Assembly (NCBI RefSeq): GCF_029837695.1
Contig: NZ_JAOEEA010000003.1
Coordinates: 248,001-312,000, forward strand
DNA from: Pseudomonas sp. GD04019
Lineage (GTDB): Bacteria; Pseudomonadota; Gammaproteobacteria; Pseudomonadales; Pseudomonadaceae
Direction of reading: 5' to 3'
Length of the DNA: 64,000 nt
Position numbers and translations under genes: made by a program. Within the stretch, counting starts at the first letter, position 1. Each line of letters starts with the position of its first letter. Below are positions 8,257 through 16,049 of this stretch, piece after piece. The notes under the pieces were generated by a model, which did no database searches, had not been told where the DNA came from, and worked only from the letters and a program-made list of their open reading frames with translations.

Positions 8257-11200
8257 ATGAATGACCTCGACCAGCCACCTCAGTATGCGGAGCTCCACTG
8301 CCTCAGTAACTTCAGCTTCCAGCGAGGCGCATCAAGCGCAGAGGAGCTTTTCCTCAAGGCCCGCCGTCTCGGCTATCGGGCGCTGGCTATTACAGATGAG
8401 TGTTCGCTCGCTGGAATCGTTCGCGCCTGGCAGGCCTCCAAGTCCAGCGGGGTTACTCTGATCACTGGTACTGAGGTGAGGCTAGTCGAGGGCATTCATC
8501 TCGTTCTCCTGGCTTCCAACCTTGTCGGCTACCAGCGGATCTGCGCCCTAATTACCCAGGGGCGCAGGCGCTCAGCAAAGGGTGCCTACGAACTTCACCA
8601 AGCGGATTTCTCAGGCTCAACAGAGGGCATGCTCGCGCTTTGGATTCCTAGAGCCAGCAACAACGAGGAACACGGTAGTTGGGCCGCTTCAGTGTTCCCA
8701 GGTCGTTGTTGGATTGCCGTCGAACTGCATCGCGGCCCCGACGACTCTGCCAAGGTCGCAGGGCTCTACGACCTGGGCAAATTCCTGGAGATTCCGCTCG
8801 TTGCCGCAGGCGATGTGCACATGCATGCCAGGGGGAGACGGGCGCTACAGGACACCATCACCGCGATCCGTAACCACTGCGCCGTTGCCGAAGCCGGCCA
8901 GTATTTGTTTCCCAATGGCGAGCGGCATCTCAGGTCAATCCCCTCCCTGGCCAACCTCTACCCGGCGCAGCTTCTAGAGGAGACAGTTCGAATCGCAGAG
9001 CGCTGTACCTTTGATCTCAGCCAGCTGCGCTACGAGTATCCGCACGAGGTCGTACCTGAAGGCAAAACAGCGGCGGCTTGGCTGAGAGAGCTCACCTATG
9101 AGGGCACCCGTTGGCGTTGGCCGGATGGCATCTCGGAGAAAGCTCATGCTCAGGTTGAATTAGAGCTGGGGCTGATCGAGGAGCTCCAGTACGAGAGCTA
9201 TTTTCTCACCGTCCACGACATCGTCCGCTTCGCACGCAGCAGAGACATTCTCTGCCAGGGGCGCGGCTCCGCAGCTAACTCAGCGGTCTGCTTCGCCCTG
9301 GGCATAACCGAGCTCGACCCCACCCGGATGAGCATGCTTTTCGACCGCTTTATTTCAAAGGAGCGCAATGAGCCGCCCGATATCGACGTGGACTTCGAAC
9401 ATGAGCGTCGCGAGGAGGTAATCCAGTACATCTTTGAACGGTACGGGCGTGAGCGTGCAGCCCTGACCGCAGTCGCAAGCACCTATCACTTCGCTGGCGC
9501 GATTCGCGATGTCGGAAAGGCACTCGGCCTGCCACCCGATCAGCTGACGGCCCTTTCGAATTGCTGTGGACGATGGAGTGATCGCATCCCAACTCCGGAG
9601 CGATTGCTGGAGGCCGGCTTCGATCCGGAAAGCCCTGAGCTCAAGCGAATCCTCGTGCTCACTGCCGAGCTCGTTGGCTTTCCTCGGCACCTGTCCCAAC
9701 ACCCTGGTGGCTTCGTCATCTCCGAGCATCCGTTGTCGACGTTGGTGCCAGTCGAAAACGCGGCGATGAAGGACAGGACGATCATTCAATGGGACAAGGA
9801 CGACATCGACGCCTTGGGGCTGATGAAGGTGGATGTGCTCGCCCTGGGCATGCTCAGCGCGATACGTCGATGCCTGGATCTGCTGCGCTCCTATGAGCGG
9901 CGTGATCTTACCCTCGCGACCATTCCGGCTGAGGATCCAGAGACCTACGCGATGATCAGTCGGGCCGACACCCTGGGCGTGTTCCAGATCGAGTCGCGGG
10001 CCCAGATGGCCATGTTGCCTCGTTTGAAACCCAAGACCTTCTATGACCTGGTCATCGAGGTAGCCATCGTGCGACCAGGGCCCATTGTGGGGCAGATGGT
10101 TCATCCTTACCTGCGTCGGCGTAATGGCGAGGAGGAAGTGACCTATCCCAGTGAGGAGCTGCGTGAAGTCTTCGCACGCACCTTGGGTGTGCCCCTGTTC
10201 CAGGAGCAGGTTATGCGGCTGGCTATCGTTGCAGCCGGATACACCCCAGGCGAGGCCGATCAGCTCCGCCGCTCCATGGCCGCTTGGAAGCGCCATGGAG
10301 GTCTGGAGCCTCATCAGAAGCGACTGCGCGAGGGCATGCTCGAACGTGGTTACACCCTGGATTTTGCTGAGCGCATCTTCGAGCAGATAAAGGGCTTTGG
10401 CAGCTACGGTTTTCCAGAGTCACACGCGGCCAGTTTTGCCTTGCTCACCTACGCCAGTTGCTGGCTGAAGTGTCATGAGCCTTCCGCCTATGCTTGCGCG
10501 CTCATCAATAGCTGGCCGATGGGTTTCTACTCGCCCGACCAGGTGCTTCAGGATGCGCGCCGGCACGGCATTGAGGTACGTCCGGTCGACGTCGCTGTGA
10601 GCGATTGGGACTGCACCCTGGAAGAGGCTGGGCGACACCTGCCAGCAATTCGCCTGGGATTCAGAATGATACGGGGCTTGCCCGAGGAGGTAGGGCGGCG
10701 GATCAAGGTTGCACGAGCAGAGAGGCCCTTCGAGGACGTGAGCGACCTGTGTTTGAGAGCAAACCTGGATACCAAGGCCCGTGAGCTGCTGGCCGATGCC
10801 AATGCATTGAAGACGCTTGCGAACAATCGCCATCAGGCGCGCTGGGAGATCGCTGCCGTGCAGCAGCCACTGCCGCTGTTTAGCTGTAGCGTCGACGAGC
10901 AACCCGTGGCGATTCCGGCTCCTACGGTGGTTGAGGACATGCATGCCGACTACGCCCGAACGGGCACGACACTCGGGCCACATCCCATGTCTCTTCTTCG
11001 TGCAGACCTCCAGGCGATGCGGGCGAAGAGCTCACGCGACCTCGCAGATGTAGAGGACGGAAAGCACGTCACTGTGATCGGCATTGTCACCGGGAGGCAG
11101 CGCCCGTCGACCGCCTCTGGGGTCACCTTCGTCACTCTGGAAGATGAGTTCGGCATGGTCAACGTGGTGGTCTGGCGTGACCTTGCGGAGCAGTACAGGC

Positions 11201-11343
11201 CAGCTCTAATGAGCTCGAAGCTGCTCCAGGTGAAAGGCAAACTGGAGGATCAGTCTGGGGTGACGCATCTGATCGCGGGGCACCTGAAAGACCGCAGTGA
11301 TCTGCTCGATGGGTTGGACGTGAGGAGCAGGAATTTCCATTGA
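8257..11343 (+). CDS. dnaE2: DnaE2, error-prone DNA polymerase III alpha subunit
   Basis: A 1028-residue C-family polymerase, normal length for DnaE2. It has an N-terminal PHP domain ([21 protein letters not shown]), a palm with the catalytic acidic motif PPDIDVDF near residue 375, a fingers/beta-binding region, and a C-terminal OB-fold ([21 protein letters not shown]). It synthesises past DNA lesions with ImuA and ImuB during SOS. The LexA box just upstream gives damage induction. On an island it would raise host mutability or help the element tolerate damage. A symmetric hairpin follows 27 bases after the stop. Confidence 0.93.
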   Translation: MNDLDQPPQYAELHCLSNFSFQRGASSAEELFLKARRLGYRALAITDECSLAGIVRAWQASKSSGVTLITGTEVRLVEGIHLVLLASNLVGYQRICALITQGRRRSAKGAYELHQADFSGSTEGMLALWIPRASNNEEHGSWAASVFPGRCWIAVELHRGPDDSAKVAGLYDLGKFLEIPLVAAGDVHMHARGRRALQDTITAIRNHCAVAEAGQYLFPNGERHLRSIPSLANLYPAQLLEETVRIAERCTFDLSQLRYEYPHEVVPEGKTAAAWLRELTYEGTRWRWPDGISEKAHAQVELELGLIEELQYESYFLTVHDIVRFARSRDILCQGRGSAANSAVCFALGITELDPTRMSMLFDRFISKERNEPPDIDVDFEHERREEVIQYIFERYGRERAALTAVASTYHFAGAIRDVGKALGLPPDQLTALSNCCGRWSDRIPTPERLLEAGFDPESPELKRILVLTAELVGFPRHLSQHPGGFVISEHPLSTLVPVENAAMKDRTIIQWDKDDIDALGLMKVDVLALGMLSAIRRCLDLLRSYERRDLTLATIPAEDPETYAMISRADTLGVFQIESRAQMAMLPRLKPKTFYDLVIEVAIVRPGPIVGQMVHPYLRRRNGEEEVTYPSEELREVFARTLGVPLFQEQVMRLAIVAAGYTPGEADQLRRSMAAWKRHGGLEPHQKRLREGMLERGYTLDFAERIFEQIKGFGSYGFPESHAASFALLTYASCWLKCHEPSAYACALINSWPMGFYSPDQVLQDARRHGIEVRPVDVAVSDWDCTLEEAGRHLPAIRLGFRMIRGLPEEVGRRIKVARAERPFEDVSDLCLRANLDTKARELLADANALKTLANNRHQARWEIAAVQQPLPLFSCSVDEQPVAIPAPTVVEDMHADYARTGTTLGPHPMSLLRADLQAMRAKSSRDLADVEDGKHVTVIGIVTGRQRPSTASGVTFVTLEDEFGMVNVVVWRDLAEQYRPALMSSKLLQVKGKLEDQSGVTHLIAGHLKDRSDLLDGLDVRSRNFH

Positions 11344-11370
11344 TCCAAGCGAGGAAATTGCGCCCGCGAG

Positions 11371-11407
11371 CTACACCTGTGCACCTGCATTTAAGGCAGG
11401 GGTGTAG
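11371..11407. other. hairpin downstream of dnaE2
   Basis: CTACACC (11371-11377) pairs with GGTGTAG (11401-11407), and inside it CCTGC (11384-11388) pairs with GCAGG (11396-11400), leaving a 6-base bulge on one side. There is no T-run, so a simple intrinsic terminator is not supported. It could be an mRNA 3'-end structure. From here to 11564 I see no gene. Confidence 0.4.
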
Positions 11408-11564
11408 GCATGCACCTTACGGGAGCCAGGGTGGGCGAGGTGCGTGAAATGCCTTTGTACGAGCAGCTAGAGGGCAGAAGCTGCCTGTCGTAATTCATTA
11501 TTTTCGGCGGTGCTTGGACGGCTTGGCTGAGGGGAGACCTGAGTGTGAGGTGCAAATCCATGGG

Positions 11565-11593
11565 AATTAATTTCGCTTTAAGCGAATTTAATT
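11565..11593. promoter_or_regulatory. 29-bp palindromic operator of the retron-like locus
   Basis: The left arm AATTAATTTCGCTT (11565-11578) and right arm AAGCGAATTTAATT (11580-11593) are inverted repeats with one mismatch around a central T. It ends one base before the -35 box (11595). It is the obvious binding site for the XRE regulator encoded at 12092. A related everted half-site pair, AAGCG...CGCTT, occurs at 12102-12114 at the start of that regulator gene. Confidence 0.65.
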
Positions 11594-11594
11594 T

Positions 11595-11623
11595 TTGACA
11601 TTGCCCGCAGGTGGTTGTACTTT
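11595..11623 (+). promoter_or_regulatory. sigma70 promoter of the retron-like ncRNA operon
   Basis: A consensus -35 TTGACA (11595-11600), a 17-base spacer, and -10 TACTTT (11618-11623). Transcription would start near 11630, right at the predicted a1 segment. It directly abuts the 29-bp palindrome, giving a clear route for control by the XRE protein. Confidence 0.65.
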
Positions 11624-11627
11624 TCAT

Positions 11628-11820
11628 CTGCGGTAAGGAGATTCTCGCTTGTTGTGAGGGCTTCGGCCTAGTGGAGGCTTGCCTCTAATCCTTCCCCACG
11701 CAGTTCGCCCGCCCGTCCGTCCGTGACGCCGGGAGCGCGACATGCCGGGATACTGATTCCGTGCGAGACGGAATCAGGTGATTCAGATGGGGGGACAGAC
11801 ACTGCTTGATCCTTCTTCAG
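11628..11820 (+). ncRNA. candidate retron msr-msd RNA
   Basis: A structured, non-coding leader between the promoter and the small ORF. Possible a1 (11628-11639) and a2 (11810-11820) pair as AAGGA/TCCTT and CTG/CAG plus two G-U pairs, with one bulge and one mismatch. Msr-like short hairpins follow: GGGC-ttcg-GCCT near 11658-11668, and 11672-11677 with 11682-11687 around a CTTG loop. A msd-like perfect 10-bp hairpin is CTGATTCCGT (11753-11762) with ACGGAATCAG (11768-11777), loop GCGAG. CCCCA (11694-11698) can pair with TGGGG (11788-11792) outside it. Ends and branching G are not proven. A retron-type RT lies downstream in the same transcript. Confidence 0.6.
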
Positions 11821-11868
11821 TCCAGTTGCGTGCGAGAGCCTGGGTATAACACTCAGGTGCCACTGGAG
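11821..11868 (+). promoter_or_regulatory. Shine-Dalgarno-sequestering hairpin before the small ORF
   Basis: TCCAGT (11821-11826) pairs perfectly with ACTGGA (11862-11867), which contains most of the GGAG ribosome binding site (11865-11868) of the ORF at 11878. An inner stem CCTGGGT (11839-11845) / ACTCAGG (11851-11857) closes a 5-base loop. The internal loop 11827-11838 carries CGTGCGAGA (11829-11837), an exact copy of the msd hairpin-loop region 11760-11768. The structure begins immediately after the predicted a2. Confidence 0.6.
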
Positions 11869-11877
11869 CTCCAAACA

Positions 11878-12045
11878 ATGAAGATTGAAAAACCCGCCAA
11901 GCAGCGTTCGGATGTGCGGAAAAGTAAGCGTAAGCGTGTTTTGTTTCGTTGTTTTTTTGGTTTAGTGAAAATCATTGTTCAGGCTTTTTTGATCATTGAT
12001 AAGATCTGGCCAAAGATCGTAGACGCTTATCGTGAGCTTTTCTGA
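11878..12045 (+). CDS. small basic, hydrophobic protein, candidate retron toxin
   Basis: A 55-residue ORF from the ATG at 11878, with GGAG nine bases upstream. Residues 1-22 are very basic (KIEKPAKQRSDVRKSKRKR); the next ~25 (LFRCFFGLVKIIVQAFLI) form a strongly hydrophobic helix, then a short charged tail. This is the profile of small membrane-acting toxins. It lies between the putative msr-msd RNA and the XRE and RT genes on the same strand, 46 bases before the XRE start. Its ribosome binding site is locked in a hairpin, so expression is probably controlled at translation. Homology was not checked; the toxin role is inference. Confidence 0.6.
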   Translation: MKIEKPAKQRSDVRKSKRKRVLFRCFFGLVKIIVQAFLIIDKIWPKIVDAYRELF

Positions 12046-12091
12046 ATGTCCTAACCCCCGCTGTTGTCACTGTATGGTTTGAGGACTTCAA

Positions 12092-12415
12092 ATGCTAAAC
12101 CAAGCGCTTCGCTTGATTAGGTCGTATCACGATCTATCACAAACCGAGTTAGCCGAGGAGCTCAGCGTTTCAAACTCGCATCTCTCGGAAATTGAGTCTG
12201 GTAAAAAGCAGCCGTCGCTGGAGCTATTGAACAAGTACAGCGAAAGATTTGATGTTCCCCTTTCGTCTATTTTGTTTTTTTCTGAAAACCTAGATTCTAC
12301 CAAGCCTTTGGATGGTTTTAGGTCTAGTGTTGCTCGCAAAATCATTAATATAATGGAATGGGTGGGCAACAAGAATGAAGCAAAAGCCAGCAGGAAGTTG
12401 CAAAAAAACTTATAA
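12092..12415 (+). CDS. XRE-family helix-turn-helix regulator of the retron-like locus
   Basis: A 107-residue protein with a clear XRE/Cro HTH at residues 5-60 (DLSQTELAEELSVSNSHLSE, IESGKKQPSLELL). A basic, helical C-terminus is rich in lysine and arginine. GAGGA (12081-12085) is a good ribosome binding site for the ATG at 12092. It lies upstream of, and overlaps or nearly touches, the RT gene. Retrons with an HTH partner form one of the recognised retron types. It likely binds the 29-bp palindrome at 11565-11593. The gene is AT-rich compared with dnaE2, which suggests separate acquisition. Confidence 0.85.
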   Translation: MLNQALRLIRSYHDLSQTELAEELSVSNSHLSEIESGKKQPSLELLNKYSERFDVPLSSILFFSENLDSTKPLDGFRSSVARKIINIMEWVGNKNEAKASRKLQKNL

Positions 12416-13454
12416 GCCCTATGCGCTACATCAATGCGCAATGTTCAATACATCATCGAGAACACGGCTTGCTGCGATCCTGTTGAAACCATTGCCCCTG
12501 ATTATGGGGAGCATTGGTTCATACAGTAAATTCAAGAAAGATCCCAAGCCTGATCCTTTCTCCGCCAAAAAACCTCGAAAACCCCGTTCTGTGCAAAAGC
12601 CCAAGGGCGAGCTTCTGTATATCCATAACCGGATGTTGAGGCTTCTTAAGCGAGTTGCCGTTCCTCATTACATGCAGGCGGCTTTGGCGGGCACATCCTA
12701 TCGCAAGAATGCGGCAATGCATGTGGGCGGGGCTTGTGTTGCTACGCTAGATGTCAGAAATTTTTTTGTGGCGACTAACAAATCAAAGGTATTCAATTTC
12801 TTTGAGACCGATCTTCGGTGCCCTGGTGATATTGCGAGAATTTATTCTGATCTCGTCACCTGCAACGATTCTTTACCTACCGGCAGCCCTTTGAGCCCGC
12901 TGATGTCTTTTTATGCAAATAAAAGGTTATTTGATGAGCTTGATGTGTTAGCTCGTAAGAATGGTTTGATTTTTACCTGCTACATAGATGATCTGACGTT
13001 TTCAGGTGATAACATTAGCGGATCTTTTCTGTGGGATGTTGAAAGGATAGTTCACCGCTATGGTCATGAGGTTGCTGCGGGAAAGACCAGGCTGTTCAAG
13101 GCGGGTTGTCCGAAGCACGTCACCGGCGTTGTTCTTCTTGATGATGAAGTTAGCGTCCCTAATTCTCGGTATAAAAAACTAAGAAATATCAATGCCGCTT
13201 TAGAGGGGCGTGCCAGCAGGCACGACTTTAGCGAGGCAGAACTGCTGAATATGAAAGCGGGCGTGTTAGGTGAAATTGCTTATCTAGACCCTAAGAAAGG
13301 CTTTCTCGCGCGCCGTGCGATTGATGAGTTGAAGCTGCGAGATCTTAGAATTCTTGGTGATGGGAAATTAAAGATTTCGACATCTCAGCCTGCGTCTCTT
13401 TCTCCTGGTGAGACTCCACCATGGCAGCCGCTTCCATTGGCCAATTCAGATTAG
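12375..13454 (+). CDS. retron-type reverse transcriptase
   Basis: A 359-residue RT. Retron hallmarks are present: NAAMH (112-116, the NAxxH region X motif) and VTG (249-251, region Y). Polymerase motifs are LDVRNF with Asp126, LPTGSPLSP (167-175) and the catalytic YIDD (203-206). It would reverse transcribe the upstream msd RNA from a branching G. The ATG at 12375 overlaps the XRE gene by 41 bases; an ATG at 12441 is also possible and no strong ribosome binding site decides. No maturase, protease or other fused domain is seen. Group II intron and DGR RTs are unlikely because of the retron motifs and context. Confidence 0.9.
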   Translation: MKQKPAGSCKKTYKPYALHQCAMFNTSSRTRLAAILLKPLPLIMGSIGSYSKFKKDPKPDPFSAKKPRKPRSVQKPKGELLYIHNRMLRLLKRVAVPHYMQAALAGTSYRKNAAMHVGGACVATLDVRNFFVATNKSKVFNFFETDLRCPGDIARIYSDLVTCNDSLPTGSPLSPLMSFYANKRLFDELDVLARKNGLIFTCYIDDLTFSGDNISGSFLWDVERIVHRYGHEVAAGKTRLFKAGCPKHVTGVVLLDDEVSVPNSRYKKLRNINAALEGRASRHDFSEAELLNMKAGVLGEIAYLDPKKGFLARRAIDELKLRDLRILGDGKLKISTSQPASLSPGETPPWQPLPLANSD

Positions 13455-13562
13455 CTAGTGAATAGCCCTGGTTTCAATTCTACCTATGAACCTCAACGGG
13501 CAACCCTTGCCCGCGCTGCATCGATGGTCTGCACCCACGAAATCCTGACGCTCACTCAGTGA

Positions 13563-13778
13563 GGGTGGGTGGTGCTGACGCCCGACCTGTTTGCGCCCAA
13601 ACCTCGCCCTGGCTCAGAACAACTGATGAAGGTTGTCGACCTGATTAACCAACGTGAAGGTAGGGGCTCTGTGCGCATTGGTCGGGTGCCGGCGAAGCAC
13701 GCTTGGGCGATGCGTCGGGAGATGCTGAGTCAGCGATACACGACGCGCTGGGAGGAGGTTATCGGGGTGCGTGGCTAG
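13563..13778 (+). pseudogene. umuC: umuC remnant, C-terminal (DUF4113) part
   Basis: About 70 residues matching the end of error-prone polymerase V subunit UmuC: TPDLFAPKPRPGSEQLM, VDLINQREGRGSVRIGR and MRREMLSQRYTTRWEE, the DUF4113 tail that binds the clamp. A stop codon (13560-13562) precedes it and the polymerase domains are absent, so it is a relic rather than a gene. It shows that a umuDC-like operon once lay here, next to the present imuAB-dnaE2 cassette and immediately after the retron-like locus. Confidence 0.8.
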
Positions 13779-13787
13779 CGCTACACG

Positions 13788-14216
13788 TTACTGTTCCAGC
13801 ATGTGGGCGAGCAGATGCGTCATTAAACTTTTAAGTTGACCAGCAGGTATATCTGCCTCGAAACCATTTCGATCCACAAAATAAAATCCTTCGCAGGGAC
13901 GATCATCGTTCGGCACGGGAGTTACAGTGCAGTGGGCGACGGAATTTCTAAGTCGCCGCACTAATTCTCGCAGGTCTATATTGTCTATATCCTTGTTTTC
14001 GCCTGCATTAACAATACAGCCTGGGTCAAACCCCCATTCATCTAAAGCCTGGACGGGGATTCTGGGGATCATATCTCGCATTCTTTCGTGCGGAAAGAAC
14101 AAGAGCCCCACAAGGGCATTCAGGAGTAATGTCGTTTCGTAGTCCCCATTATACGCTTCAATAAGCTCAAGACTTCTGCGCATGAACAAGCGCTCAAAAT
14201 CGTTGAAATAGCTCAT
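13788..14216 (-). CDS. HEPN-domain protein, probable RNase
   Basis: A 142-residue mostly helical protein with the HEPN catalytic signature R-x4-H at R90-H95 (LRRLRNSVAHC). Many HEPN proteins are metal-independent RNases used as toxins or in abortive infection. It resembles the small stand-alone HEPN nucleases of plasmids and islands (the pEK499-p136 type, from memory). It is likely co-transcribed with the membrane-protein gene 97 bases upstream on the same strand. Its stop lies 9 bases from the umuC remnant. Confidence 0.75.
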   Translation of the reverse strand: MSYFNDFERLFMRRSLELIEAYNGDYETTLLLNALVGLLFFPHERMRDMIPRIPVQALDEWGFDPGCIVNAGENKDIDNIDLRELVRRLRNSVAHCTVTPVPNDDRPCEGFYFVDRNGFEADIPAGQLKSLMTHLLAHMLEQ

Positions 14217-14313
14217 GTATAAACCCTAAAGATGCTGCGATTAATGTTCCTGACAGCCAAAGCTAAAGCCCTGGCTCTTCAGCGATAAGCAGTCGCGCTA
14301 GCTGAGCATGCTA

Positions 14314-14757
14314 TTACGCGACCAATCCGAGACATAGACCAACTATGTTTAGAACAATCCCTACCCCACCTACCGCCCTTCCCCTGCCGATGCGATTGAG
14401 TGCCTGCACAATAGATTTGGCCGGGATCAGAATACCGAAGTAGGCGATGATTGCTACATACGCCAGGCCGTGAATTTTAAATCCCTCTTTGCTTGCCACT
14501 AGATCGGCCATAAATTCATCTGAAGTCTTCAGTCGTGGCCCTTTGATAACTTCATCCCACACCTTAATTGCGCGATCTCCAGATTGCTCAATAAGAAAAC
14601 TTCTTGCCTCCCTATAAGATTCCGCAACCTCAATAACGGAGTCAATATACAGCTCAATGCGGACGCTGACATTGGGCCACCAGATTTCAACGAATGCCAG
14701 GAAGGTGCCTACCAAGCCGACAAAAGTACTAGCCAAGACAATAGAATCTATACTCAC
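14314..14757 (-). CDS. small membrane protein upstream of the HEPN gene
   Basis: A 147-residue protein with a hydrophobic N-terminus (IVLASTFVGLVGTFLAFVEI), a soluble helical middle, and two C-terminal hydrophobic segments (YVAIIAYFGILIPA and GIVLNIVGLCLGLV). It lies 97 bases upstream of the HEPN gene, same strand. A membrane protein paired with a HEPN RNase could be a sensor, inhibitor or anchor, but I recognise no family. Confidence 0.6.
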   Translation of the reverse strand: MSIDSIVLASTFVGLVGTFLAFVEIWWPNVSVRIELYIDSVIEVAESYREARSFLIEQSGDRAIKVWDEVIKGPRLKTSDEFMADLVASKEGFKIHGLAYVAIIAYFGILIPAKSIVQALNRIGRGRAVGGVGIVLNIVGLCLGLVA

Positions 14758-15169
14758 AACTAACCACCCTATTCATACCTGATCATCGAGAGAGCCCTTA
14801 AGCGCAGCACTCATGGGCAACTTGGGAAGAAGTATTTCCCATCATCCAAACAACCACAATACCTCTTCGGCGAGCTGGGAAGCGTTATTGGCGAGACGGG
14901 CGCGAATTGACAATTTGTCAATCTAATTAAAAAGCCTTTATTTGCTTGAGTATTAACTTGGTTAAAGCGACTAATTGCATGGCGGCGAGCGCCAGGAAAA
15001 ATTTTTAGATATTTTTTTGCCCAAGAAAAATAGCCTCGTCCTTGAAGCTAAATTCCGCAGATGAGCGAGCTGGCCGCCCGTCGACGAGGTCGTGGATCGG
15101 CTTGAAGGAGTCAGCTCACGGTTCAGTACGAACTGGGTCAGTAAGTCGCCTCGGTGCACCGAGAGCGCT
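14758..15169. other. 412-bp intergenic region with a 17-bp palindrome
   Basis: An AT-rich stretch between the divergent-side start of the membrane protein (14757) and the end of the Abi gene (15170). I see no gene. It contains ATTGACAA (14906-14913) and TTGTCAAT (14915-14922), a perfect inverted repeat around one base, which could be an operator or recombinase/silencer site. There is a very AT-rich run at 14997-15030. Promoters for the 14757 gene probably lie here. Confidence 0.5.
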
Positions 15170-16009
15170 TCACAGCGGGCCTTGTGTAAGTCGGTTCAGC
15201 ATCAGTCTGGCTGTAACCAGCGCCACGTGAAGTCGAAAGGTCGAGTGTGCTTCATTCGAGAGGCCTTTATGTGATCCGTCCGAGTGCAGCATCTTGAGTA
15301 GGCCGTTGAGCATGCCTTTACCGTCCTGATTCCATTCAGAGCGAGGTTCGGACAGGAACTCACGTTTTGCTAATGCCTGGAAGGCGCTGTTCAAGCCTTG
15401 GCTGGCCACAAGATCGTGAGGCACGACGTTCCCCGCAATTTCAAGAAAGAGACTCTCCATGAACGTTCTGATTTGGGCGTTGGCCGCAGCCCAGTCTCCT
15501 CTGGTATGCGCATCGATAGCCTGATCCAAATGGCCTTGGCTTCTGACAAAGCCATAACGTTTCAGCTCCTGATGAACCTGGTCGTCGCCAGCCGTTAGAT
15601 CCACTAATTCCGGCAAGCCTCGCCGCAGCCATGGTGGCGAACCAGCCCCGCACTCGCCCTCATCCCAGGACACATCAAATCCGTCGAGTGCCAGGCATCG
15701 CTCAAAGTCTTTTTGCTCTTGGCAGCTATCTGGCGAGGGGCTCATGAGCCGGACAGCTTCGCGGATAAACGCTTCCGCGAGCGTCATCTGACCTTCGCGA
15801 GTGACGATGAGCTGGTTGACCCTAGCGAGCAGTGCTTCGTTGAAGGCGTACCGCTTCTTGGCGACCGACAGCTTATCCCCTGATGGAACCCATTGAGCGA
15901 GTTCGAGGCGCTGCACCATCAAGTCAAACTTGGCTGTAGTGCTAGCCCTTTCGAAGAAGTCAGATGCTGCCAATAAGGTTCTACGTGTGAACTGCACCTG
16001 ATCAGACAT
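15170..16009 (-). CDS. abortive-infection-type protein (Abi C-terminal-like)
   Basis: A 279-residue soluble helical protein. I start it at the ATG at 16009 (MSDQVQFTRR), since the longer frame runs into the upstream gene. The C-terminal half (DQAIDAHTRGDWAAANAQIR, FMESLFLEIAG, LLKMLHSDGSHKGLSNEAH, then FRLHVALVTARLML) resembles the C-terminal domain found in abortive infection proteins, a HEPN-related helical fold. It starts 40 bases after the NYN nuclease gene on the same strand, and the two are probably one operon. Function in phage defence is inferred from family and context. Confidence 0.65.
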   Translation of the reverse strand: MSDQVQFTRRTLLAASDFFERASTTAKFDLMVQRLELAQWVPSGDKLSVAKKRYAFNEALLARVNQLIVTREGQMTLAEAFIREAVRLMSPSPDSCQEQKDFERCLALDGFDVSWDEGECGAGSPPWLRRGLPELVDLTAGDDQVHQELKRYGFVRSQGHLDQAIDAHTRGDWAAANAQIRTFMESLFLEIAGNVVPHDLVASQGLNSAFQALAKREFLSEPRSEWNQDGKGMLNGLLKMLHSDGSHKGLSNEAHSTFRLHVALVTARLMLNRLTQGPL

Positions 16010-16049
16010 GGAGTACTCCAGCGGGCAGATAGTGGTAAGCCGGTGGTGA

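Noticed and set aside
11371..11407. Integron attC site
   Set aside because: No core GTTRRRY sites at the ends and no integron integrase in the window.
11753..11777. 10-bp hairpin as an intrinsic terminator
   Set aside because: No T-run on either side; it is in the middle of a leader that must be transcribed to reach the RT gene.
12375..13454. RT as a group II intron maturase or diversity-generating retroelement
   Set aside because: NAxxH and VTG motifs, an HTH partner and an upstream structured leader fit a retron. No maturase X domain, intron boundaries or template/variable repeats are seen.
14971..15159. 62-codon ORF on the minus strand in the gap before the Abi gene
   Set aside because: Low-complexity serine/threonine stretch, no ribosome binding site, no family resemblance.
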